Shown: in pieces, positions 1 through 5,710 of the stretch
Layout: every line of letters begins with the position of its first letter
How positions within the stretch are numbered: the stretch's first letter is position 1
Assembly: GCA_947254205.1 (NCBI GenBank)
Contig: CAMYCE010000108.1
Span: 1 to 7,159 of the forward strand
Origin: an uncultured Prevotellaceae bacterium
Lineage (GTDB): Bacteria > Bacteroidota > Bacteroidia > Bacteroidales > Muribaculaceae
Direction: 5' to 3'
DNA length: 7,159 nt
Translations under genes and position numbers: made by a program
The notes under the pieces: model-generated
What the model saw: only the letters and a program-made list of their open reading frames with translations
Told to the model about the DNA's origin: nothing
Database searches by the model: none

Positions 1-549
1 GGCTTGCCACCTGCCCCAATCGCTTTGTCAACGTTGTCGGGCAGAGTGGGCAGTTGCACGTTGCGAGTGGGGGCAGTGAAGTCGCCATCGGTCAACTCCT
101 CTACCGCCCCCAATCTTTTCAACCTTGAGCGAGCCATCGGCATTGAGGGGGTTGCCCTGCTTGTCGGTGGCTGGTTTCGCTACTTCGCTTGCTTCATTGC
201 CTTTGCCAGCAGTGCCATCTTGCGCAGTGCTATCTGCTTGGCTTGGTTGTCGGGTTGGCTCTGTGACTTCTGTGGGTTGCTGTTAGGCTGTTGTTGTGGG
301 TTGCTTTGATTGTTCTGCTTCTGTTCCCTTGTCCTGTTTTGTTTTTGGGGTTAATTTCGATTGTTGTTGCTGTGGCGTTATGTTGAGAAGTTGGAGCACA
401 TCTTTGAGAATGTCCTCCTTGCTCTTCACTCCGCCACCGAAAACATCAAGGTGGCCATCGGCATTAGCCTTGGCTTCCTTGTTGTACAACGATAATACAT
501 TTTTCAGTTGCTTCACGCTGTTCCAGTAATTCGGCAATGAGCCAAGTGA
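1..549 (-). pseudogene. Broken remnant of a Bacteroidales mobile-element protein (possible PBECR-type nuclease-domain protein)
   Basis: Read on the minus strand, three pieces join into one protein-like sequence. From about 537 to 286 one frame encodes a stretch with VKQLKNVLSLYNKEAKANAD and FGGGVKSKEDILKDVL, ending at an in-frame TAA (285-283). The same frame continues past the stop with a Gln/Thr/Pro/Ala-rich linker and then ATDKQGNPLNADGSLKVEKI. At a run of five C on the plus strand (107-111) the frame must shift by one base; removing one base restores VEELTDGDFTAPTRNVQLP and then LPDNVDKAIGAGGK up to the window edge. From memory, such segments (TRNVQLPTLP, then an AIGA.GKP motif) occur in large Bacteroidales phage or conjugative-element proteins with a barnase/EndoU/RelE-like nuclease domain. 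That identity is recall, not a search. The 5' end is also cut: a TAA lies at 552-550 with no good ATG after it. The 3' end lies outside the window. No product is expected. Confidence 0.6.
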
Positions 550-595
550 TTAATTTCTTCGACCCTGTGCAGTTTGATGCCGTGCCCCTGTTGAG

Positions 596-1171
596 CTACA
601 GCGATGGGGTGGAGGTGGTGGCAGGTGAGCTTTGAGTCAATTTCCCAGCTCGGCGTTCGGCAAGAAACTCAATGAGAGCAGATAGTGCAGCAAGAATGAA
701 TGAAGTGCCAGTGAGCAGGGTGAGCAATTGGGTGTTGTCGCCGGCAATGAGCAAGGTCACAATGCCGGCAGCCGCAATGAGCACAGGGGCGATGTAGTGC
801 CATGGCTTGAACTTGAGTTGCTTGGTGGTCGATGCCATGAAGATGAGGTGAAAAGTGCCCATGGCAATGAGCAAGATTGAAAAGATAATGCCCAACACCT
901 TGGTGAAGAGTTCGGGCTTGAGGCACAGCACCACGCCAAAACACAAGCCTCCTACGGCAGGAAAAATGCCCATGAGCTCGGTTCCTCGCCGTTGCTTGTC
1001 TTTTTTAAACGTGACCATGCCCAAAAAGAGGAGCGAAGGAATCATAAAAACGATGCCCAATATGGCAGCAACGATAATAAACACATTCTCGTTGTTGTAG
1101 AACATGAGAAATAGAATGCCTGCCATGAGCAAGCAAGCATTGATGAGCAGTGTGGGATAGGCTTTTTTCAT
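596..1171 (-). CDS. DUF308/HdeD-like inner membrane protein
   Basis: A 191-residue integral membrane protein. Hydrophobic segments lie at roughly residues 7-24, 30-55, 68-85, 90-114, 124-144 and 148-170, giving six predicted helices arranged as pairs. This is the usual plan of the DUF308/HdeD family of small membrane proteins. The first inter-helix loop is basic (FKKDKQRR, residues 55-62), and the C terminus is a short basic then Ser/Thr/Pro-rich tail. In enterobacteria HdeD is linked to acid resistance, but for Bacteroidales members no role is established and none is claimed here. The ATG at 1171-1169 is chosen because it begins MKKAYPTLLI just before the first helix and lies about 18 bases past a predicted transcription start. 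The gene is divergent from the lipid kinase, sharing a 103-bp intergenic region with it. Its stop lies about 45 bases from the decayed gene to its left, and I see no hairpin-plus-T-run terminator between them. Confidence 0.75.
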   Translation of the reverse strand: MKKAYPTLLINACLLMAGILFLMFYNNENVFIIVAAILGIVFMIPSLLFLGMVTFKKDKQRRGTELMGIFPAVGGLCFGVVLCLKPELFTKVLGIIFSILLIAMGTFHLIFMASTTKQLKFKPWHYIAPVLIAAAGIVTLLIAGDNTQLLTLLTGTSFILAALSALIEFLAERRAGKLTQSSPATTSTPSL

Positions 1172-1196
1172 AATGAGTGTTGTTTTTGTTGAAAAT

Positions 1197-1204
1197 CAAA
1201 GTTA
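1197..1204 (-). promoter_or_regulatory. Candidate -7 box for the membrane protein gene
   Basis: On the minus strand this reads TAACTTTG, a full match to the Bacteroidetes -7 consensus TAnnTTTG. Transcription would begin near 1190, giving a leader of about 18 bases before the ATG at 1171. The -33 element is poor: only T-rich sequence lies at the expected distance. The assignment rests on the motif and position only. Confidence 0.45.
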
Positions 1205-1215
1205 GTGATTTATAC

Positions 1216-1237
1216 CCAATAAATAGCTGTTTATTGG
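1216..1237. repeat. 8-bp inverted repeat midway between the divergent genes
   Basis: CCAATAAA (1216-1223) and TTTATTGG (1230-1237) are perfect inverted copies separated by six bases. The repeat sits between the two divergent -7 boxes, where an operator acting on both promoters could lie. The arms are AT-rich and short, so chance is possible. There is no T-run after either arm, so it does not look like a terminator. Confidence 0.4.
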
Positions 1238-1240
1238 CCG

Positions 1241-1276
1241 ATAAGTTGTAATTTTGTGCAACAATTTACAACTTAT
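1241..1276. promoter_or_regulatory. 11-bp-arm inverted repeat over the lipid kinase promoter and start codon
   Basis: ATAAGTTGTAA (1241-1251) and TTACAACTTAT (1266-1276) are perfect inverted copies 14 bases apart. Inside them lies a second small pair, TTGT (1254-1257) and ACAA (1261-1264), so the whole 36 bases could fold with one small asymmetric internal loop. The left arm overlaps the candidate -7 box (1249-1256), and the right arm ends within the ATG (1275-1277). If transcription starts near 1260 the RNA would lack the left arm, so a DNA operator fits better than an RNA hairpin. If a promoter further upstream is used, the fold would hide the start codon. Confidence 0.55.
1249..1256 (+). 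promoter_or_regulatory. Candidate -7 box for the lipid kinase gene
   Basis: TAATTTTG matches TAnnTTTG exactly. It would place the transcription start near 1260 and give a very short leader of about 15 bases before the ATG at 1275. No good TTTG-type -33 element is present 19-21 bases upstream; the nearest TTG (1234-1236) is too close. Confidence 0.45.
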
Positions 1277-2171
1277 GAACAAGATACTGGCAATCATTAA
1301 CCCCAAGTCGGGTACCAGCAGCAAAGCGCAGGTTCCTGCGCTCATTGATAATATCATCGACAAGAATCTTTTTTCGGTCGAGTTTCGATATGTAGAAGCC
1401 GAGGGCGATGCTCAGCGATTTGCCCGCGAGGCTGTCGATAAAGGTTATTATGGTGTGATGGCAATTGGTGGCGATGGCACTGTGAATGGTGCCGCAGCCG
1501 GGCTCATCGACACTCCTGTGGCTCTTGCCGTGATTCCCAGTGGGTCGGGCAATGGCTTGGGACGCCACATGAACATTCCCATGAAAATCGAGGAGGCTTT
1601 GCGTGTGGTCAATCGCAATCAGGTTGAAAACTTCGACTATTGCACGCTCAACGACCGCCCCTTCATGTGCACCTGTGGCATGGGCTTTGATGCTCAAGTG
1701 GCCTATGATTTTGCTTTCGACGGGAAGCGAGGACTCACCACCTATGTCAAAAAAACACTGTTGGGCTATTTGCGCTATGAGCCACAGACCTATCGCATTG
1801 AGTTTGACGACCACATTATCGAAAACAAGGCTTTTGTAATATCGTGCTGCAACGCAGCTCAATATGGCAACAACTCTTTTATTGCGCCCCATGCCAGCAT
1901 TCAAGATGGCTTGCTCGACATCACCATGATCACGCCATTTCCATTTTTTGTGGCTCCCATCATGGGGGCTCGGTTGTTTTTGAAAAACATCGATAAAAAT
2001 CACTTTGTGCAGGTCTTTAGAGCCAAAGAAGTGAAAATATATAGAGAATCGACAGGGCCCATGCACATTGATGGCGACCCCGTGGAGATGCCTGCCCATT
2101 TGCACATCAAGTGTCATGCAGGTGGTCTCAAAATGTTCACTCCAGGCTTGGGCGAGAACAATGTGCCCTAA
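1275..2171 (+). CDS. YegS/diacylglycerol kinase family lipid kinase
   Basis: A 298-residue soluble protein of the family that phosphorylates lipid hydroxyl groups such as diacylglycerol, using ATP, at the cytoplasmic face of the membrane. The N-terminal half is the nucleotide-binding DAGK catalytic domain: an early NPKSG (residues 9-13), GGDGTVN (65-71), the diagnostic loop, and PSGSGN (88-93). The C-terminal beta-sandwich half carries GMGFDA (135-140), a metal-site-like stretch DGLLD (211-215) and HIDGDP (264-269), all typical of the family. The length matches the usual 290-310 residues. The ATG at 1275 is preferred over a TTG at 1254 because it places the beta strand and NPKSG at the normal distance from the N terminus. 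The exact lipid substrate cannot be read from sequence. The gene appears to be a single unit: it is divergent from the membrane protein gene and separated from the glycogen cluster by 247 bp. Confidence 0.92.
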   Translation: MNKILAIINPKSGTSSKAQVPALIDNIIDKNLFSVEFRYVEAEGDAQRFAREAVDKGYYGVMAIGGDGTVNGAAAGLIDTPVALAVIPSGSGNGLGRHMNIPMKIEEALRVVNRNQVENFDYCTLNDRPFMCTCGMGFDAQVAYDFAFDGKRGLTTYVKKTLLGYLRYEPQTYRIEFDDHIIENKAFVISCCNAAQYGNNSFIAPHASIQDGLLDITMITPFPFFVAPIMGARLFLKNIDKNHFVQVFRAKEVKIYRESTGPMHIDGDPVEMPAHLHIKCHAGGLKMFTPGLGENNVP

Positions 2172-2309
2172 GCGATAAAACACGATTGTGGCTTGATTGC
2201 TGTGCTACTTGCGTTGTGCCTGCCAATCAAGAGATTGATGAGAGGTGGTTGTGCAGTGCATGGTCACCTTTGTTTTGATGTGCTCAAGCACTCCGAAAAA
2301 TAATGGTTG

Positions 2310-2337
2310 CTTTTATTGTAGATTATACTTTTATTGT
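2310..2337 (+). repeat. 10-bp direct repeat at the glycogen cluster promoter
   Basis: CTTTTATTGT occurs at 2310-2319 and again at 2328-2337, an 18-base period. The first copy contains the candidate -33 TTG and the second fills the spacer up to the -7 box, the position expected for a regulator or for alternative promoter elements. The sequence is AT-rich, so chance cannot be excluded. Confidence 0.4.
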
Positions 2338-2346
2338 GTAAATTCG
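2316..2346 (+). promoter_or_regulatory. Candidate promoter of the glycogen cluster
   Basis: TTG (2316-2318) is followed after 20 bases by TAAATTCG (2339-2346), which matches the Bacteroidetes -7 consensus TAnnTTTG at all but one defined position. Transcription would start near 2350, giving a leader of about 65-70 bases before the ATG at 2419. No other nearby pair fits both box and spacing as well. Confidence 0.4.
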
Positions 2347-2418
2347 TGAAATTGCCACAACTTCACAAGGGGAGTGGTTGATTGTCTATTTTTTTTGAAC
2401 CAACAAAATTCACTCGCT

Positions 2419-4365
2419 ATGAGTTATTTGAAATTTGATAAAAACTTGATGATTAATCTTGAGCAATCGCTTCCAAGAGAGATATTGCGCACCAATCAAT
2501 CGGGGGCTTATCATAGCACAACAATAGTGGGGTGCAACACGCGCAAGCAGCATGGCTTGCTTGTGATTCCCATTCCCGAAATCGATGATAGTTGCCATGT
2601 GTTGCTCTCTTCGCTCGATGAGACGGTGATTCAGCATGGCGCACCCTTCAATCTTGGGCTTCATCGCTATAGGGGAGGGGTGTATAGCCCCAATGGGCAC
2701 AAGTATATCAGGGAATATGAATGTGACCGTGTGCCCACCTATACTTTCAGGGTGGGAGGGGTGATTTTGAAACGAGAAAAAACTTTTATCACCAATGAGA
2801 ATCGTGTGCTCATTCGCTACACGCTTGTCGATGCCCACTCCAAAACCACTCTTCAGTTTCGTCCATTTTTGGCGTTTCGCAATGTGAATGACTTGTGTGT
2901 AGAAAACAATGTGGCGAGTCGCGACTATCACGAGGTTGCCAATGGCATTGCAACGTGTCTTTATCCGGGCTATCCCACGCTCTACATGCAACTCAGTCGC
3001 AAACCCCGATTTGTGTTTGACGCCCACTGGTATAAAGGAGTTGAATATATAAAAGATCAAGAGCGAGGCTTGCCTTATAGCGAAGACCTCTATGTGCCCG
3101 GCTATTTTGAAATTGATATTAAAAAAGGAGAGTCCATTATATTCTCGGCAGGCATCAGCCCTGTGAATACGCGGGGCTTGAATCGCATGTATGAAGAGGA
3201 AATCAAGTTGCGCACTCCTCGCACGAGTTTCTATAATTGTTTGAAAAACAGTGCTAAGCAGTTCTATATCACCAATGAGCATGGGCGTTATGTGCTGGCC
3301 GGTTATCCGTGGTTCAAGATTAGGGCACGCGATGAGTTTATTGCCCTTCCGGGTTGCACACTCTCGGTGCACCATCGTGCCGATTTTGAAGCCATTATGG
3401 ACACAGCTCAGCAGGCTTTTGCCACATGGATGAAAACTTTGCAACCCGACTGTTGCTTGCAAGGCATCGATTTGCCCGATGTGCCCCTGTGGGCTATTTG
3501 GGCCATTCAGCGTTATGCCCTCGATGCAGGCATAGATCAGGCTCAAAGTCGCTATGGCAATTTGGTGGCCACACTGTTACAATTTATCATCGATGGCAAG
3601 CACCCCCATCTCAAGTTGAGCGACAACGGGCTTGTGCATGTTGATGGCACTCGGTGCCCCATGTCGTGGATCGATGCCTCGCGCCCCGATGGCACTCCGC
3701 TTGTGGCACGCACGGGCTATTTGGTTGAGTTTAATGCATTGTGGTATAATGCCCTCTCATTTGCAAGTGAGCTGTTGGGCTCAAGCCCTGCAACAGCTCC
3801 CTTGGTGGCTTTGTGCAAGGATATTGCTCAAAAGGCTTGTGAGGCTTTCACCACCACCTTCATCAATGAGTTTGGCTACCTCTACGACTATGTGAATGGC
3901 GATTATCGTGATTTGAGCGTGCGCCCCAACATGGCGATAGCCATAGGGCTTGAATATAGCCCACTCGACCGCCGCCAGCGCAAGAAGGTGCTCGATGTTG
4001 TGACTCGCGAACTGCTCACCCCCAAGGGATTGCGCACCCTCAGCCCCAAGAGCTATGGCTACAATCCATGGTATGTGGGCAACCCCCAAGAGCGTGAACA
4101 GGCCTATTATTCGGGGTCGGCACGGCCGTGGCTCATGGGTTTTTATTGCCATGCCTATTTAAATGTGTTTGGCAAGGGCGGACTATCGTTTGTTGAGCGC
4201 ATGATGATAGGTTTTGAAGATGAAATGACGCAAGGTGGCATTGGCACACTCTCAGAGCTCTATGATGGCAACCCCCCATTTATAGGGCGTGGAGCAGTGA
4301 GTTTTGCGCCTAATGTTGGAGAGATTTTGCGCGTGTTGCGCTTGCTCAAAAATCTCGATATTTGA
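2419..4365 (+). CDS. Glycogen debranching enzyme (amylo-alpha-1,6-glucosidase, GH133)
   Basis: A 648-residue cytoplasmic enzyme that removes alpha-1,6-linked glucose at glycogen branch points. Residues about 16-265 form the N-terminal bacterial/archaeal debranching domain, starting with LPREILRTNQSGAYHSTTIV. Residues about 280-645 form the (alpha/alpha)6-barrel GDE_C domain with family landmarks: YPWFKIRARDEFIALPG (296-312), GYLVEFNALWYNAL (433-446), VRPNMAIA (501-508), GLRTLSP (537-543), YYSGSARPWLMG (563-574) and LSELYDGNPP (611-620). By comparison with characterised GH133 enzymes, D305 and E613 are the likely catalytic acid and base; this mapping is from memory. The length fits the Bacteroides homologues (about 640-650 residues), and both domains are complete. 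The ATG at 2419 is preferred over the upstream GTG at 2374 because homologues begin close to M-[SN]-YL-[KR]-FDK. It is the first gene of the cluster, 35 bp before the glycosyltransferase. Confidence 0.93.
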   Translation: MSYLKFDKNLMINLEQSLPREILRTNQSGAYHSTTIVGCNTRKQHGLLVIPIPEIDDSCHVLLSSLDETVIQHGAPFNLGLHRYRGGVYSPNGHKYIREYECDRVPTYTFRVGGVILKREKTFITNENRVLIRYTLVDAHSKTTLQFRPFLAFRNVNDLCVENNVASRDYHEVANGIATCLYPGYPTLYMQLSRKPRFVFDAHWYKGVEYIKDQERGLPYSEDLYVPGYFEIDIKKGESIIFSAGISPVNTRGLNRMYEEEIKLRTPRTSFYNCLKNSAKQFYITNEHGRYVLAGYPWFKIRARDEFIALPGCTLSVHHRADFEAIMDTAQQAFATWMKTLQPDCCLQGIDLPDVPLWAIWAIQRYALDAGIDQAQSRYGNLVATLLQFIIDGKHPHLKLSDNGLVHVDGTRCPMSWIDASRPDGTPLVARTGYLVEFNALWYNALSFASELLGSSPATAPLVALCKDIAQKACEAFTTTFINEFGYLYDYVNGDYRDLSVRPNMAIAIGLEYSPLDRRQRKKVLDVVTRELLTPKGLRTLSPKSYGYNPWYVGNPQEREQAYYSGSARPWLMGFYCHAYLNVFGKGGLSFVERMMIGFEDEMTQGGIGTLSELYDGNPPFIGRGAVSFAPNVGEILRVLRLLKNLDI

Positions 4366-4400
4366 TTATTGTTGAACTCATGATACTATAATATATTGTT

Positions 4401-5654
4401 ATGAAAGCATTAATGTTTGGTTGGGAATTTCCGCCCCACATTTCAGGCGGATTGGGAACTGCCAGCTATGGTCTCACTAAAGGCATGGTCGAAAATGGCA
4501 ACATCGACATCACCTTTGTCATGCCCAAGCCTTGGGGCGATGAGCCACAAGATTATGCCAAAATTATGGCTGCCAATTCCACTCCTGTGGCATGGCGTGA
4601 TGTGAGCTGGGATTATGTGGAAAATAGGCTCAATGGCGTGATGGACGCACACACCTATTTTGACTTGCGCGACCACATTTATAGCGATTTCAACTACATG
4701 AACACCAATGACCTTGGGTGCATCGAGTTTTCGGGACGTTACCCCGACAATTTGCTTGAAGAAATCAATAACTACTCGATAGTGGCAGGTGTGATTGCTC
4801 GCACAGTGCCATGCGACATTATTCACTCTCACGACTGGCTCACCTATCCTGCCGGCATTCATGCCAAGCAGGTCACAGGCAAGCCACTTGTGATTCATGT
4901 GCATGCCACCGACTTCGACCGCAGTCGTGGCAATGTGAATCCCACCGTGTTCAACATCGAGCGCGATGGCATGATTCATGCCGACCACATTATCACCGTG
5001 AGCAACCTCACTCGCCGCACGGTGATAGAAAAATATGGCATTCCTGCCAATAAAGTCACAACTGTGCACAATGCAGTTGAGCCTTTGAGCGAGGATTTGC
5101 TCAACATTCAAGTTCCACCCAAGCATGAAAAGATAGTCACCTTTCTTGGTCGCATCACCATGCAAAAGGGGCCCGAATATTTTGTTGAAGCTGCGGCACA
5201 GGTGTTGCACAAGGTGCACGACGTGCGTTTTGTGATGGCAGGCAGTGGCGACATGCTCAACAAGATGATTAGGTTGGCTGCCCGTCGTGGCATTAGCGAC
5301 CGTTTTCACTTCACAGGTTTTCTCAAGGGCAAGCAGGTGTATGAAATGCTCAAGGCGAGCGACGTGTATGTGATGCCATCGGTGAGTGAGCCATTTGGCA
5401 TTTCTCCTCTCGAAGCCATGCAGATGGGAGTGCCTTCTATCATCTCAAAACAAAGTGGCTGTGCCGAGATATTGCACAATGTGATTAAGGTTGATTATTG
5501 GGACATCAATGCTCTGGCCGATGCCATCTACTCAATTATCACCTATCCGGCCATGTATAGGCAACTGCGTGAACATGGACTCGACGAGGTGAACCAAATT
5601 GTGTGGAAAAAGGCAGGAGCCAAAGTGATAGATATTTATAATCGCTTGCTATAA
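4401..5654 (+). CDS. Glycogen-synthase-like glycosyltransferase (GT4/GT5 type, GT-B fold)
   Basis: A 417-residue cytoplasmic enzyme that probably transfers glucose from a nucleotide sugar to the growing alpha-1,4-glucan. The N-terminal Rossmann domain begins MKALMFGWEFPPHISGGLGT; the GGLG (16-19) corresponds to the glycine loop that binds donor and acceptor in glycogen synthases. HSHDW (142-146) and HVHATD (166-171) match the starch/glycogen synthase pattern. The C-terminal domain has GRITMQKGPEYFVEAA (250-265), which holds the conserved Arg and Lys that contact donor phosphate (R251, K256), and the E-x7-E motif EPFGISPLE (E330 to E338). At 417 residues it is shorter than GlgA of enterobacteria (about 477) and nearer GT4 length, so databases may call it simply glycosyltransferase family 4. 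UDP-glucose or ADP-glucose as donor cannot be decided from sequence. Its position between debranching and GH57 genes supports a glycogen role. It starts at an ATG 35 bp after the previous stop. Confidence 0.88.
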   Translation: MKALMFGWEFPPHISGGLGTASYGLTKGMVENGNIDITFVMPKPWGDEPQDYAKIMAANSTPVAWRDVSWDYVENRLNGVMDAHTYFDLRDHIYSDFNYMNTNDLGCIEFSGRYPDNLLEEINNYSIVAGVIARTVPCDIIHSHDWLTYPAGIHAKQVTGKPLVIHVHATDFDRSRGNVNPTVFNIERDGMIHADHIITVSNLTRRTVIEKYGIPANKVTTVHNAVEPLSEDLLNIQVPPKHEKIVTFLGRITMQKGPEYFVEAAAQVLHKVHDVRFVMAGSGDMLNKMIRLAARRGISDRFHFTGFLKGKQVYEMLKASDVYVMPSVSEPFGISPLEAMQMGVPSIISKQSGCAEILHNVIKVDYWDINALADAIYSIITYPAMYRQLREHGLDEVNQIVWKKAGAKVIDIYNRLL

Positions 5655-5710
5655 AGCTCCCTCTATTTTTCTTTTAAAATATATAGTTTAATATAAAAAT
5701 CTATGATAGA

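Larger units (their letters stand above)
2172..2418. other. 247-bp intergenic region before the glycogen cluster
   Basis: No coding frame with start, length and composition like its neighbours is present. The left part holds an 8-bp inverted repeat, CTTGATTG (2192-2199) and CAATCAAG (2224-2231), with a 24-base loop and no T-run, so it is not a convincing terminator for the lipid kinase. A short palindrome GTGCTCAAGCAC lies at 2280-2291. The right part holds the direct repeat and candidate promoter listed separately, then a T-run (about 2389-2396) and an A-rich start region without a Shine-Dalgarno sequence. Confidence 0.6.

Noticed and set aside
4..309. Plus-strand open frame rich in Cys, Leu and Gly
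   Set aside because: It lies antisense to the decayed gene, whose minus-strand reading has recognisable protein-like segments. The plus-strand composition is that of a shadow of Gln/Thr/Ala-rich codons.
1266..2183. Long minus-strand open frame opposite the lipid kinase
   Set aside because: The plus strand carries all diagnostic lipid kinase motifs. The minus frame is an antisense shadow, rich in His and Ile, with no domain I recognise.
2192..2231. Inverted repeat CTTGATTG / CAATCAAG as terminator of the lipid kinase gene
   Set aside because: The loop is 24 bases, the arms are AT-rich and no T-run follows the right arm, so it does not meet the pattern of an intrinsic terminator.
2410..3546. 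Long minus-strand open frame opposite the debranching enzyme
   Set aside because: It is antisense to clear debranching-enzyme domains and has no recognisable motif.
4443..5309. Long minus-strand open frame opposite the glycosyltransferase
   Set aside because: It is antisense to conserved GT-B motifs. The His- and Val-rich composition is typical of a reverse-frame shadow.
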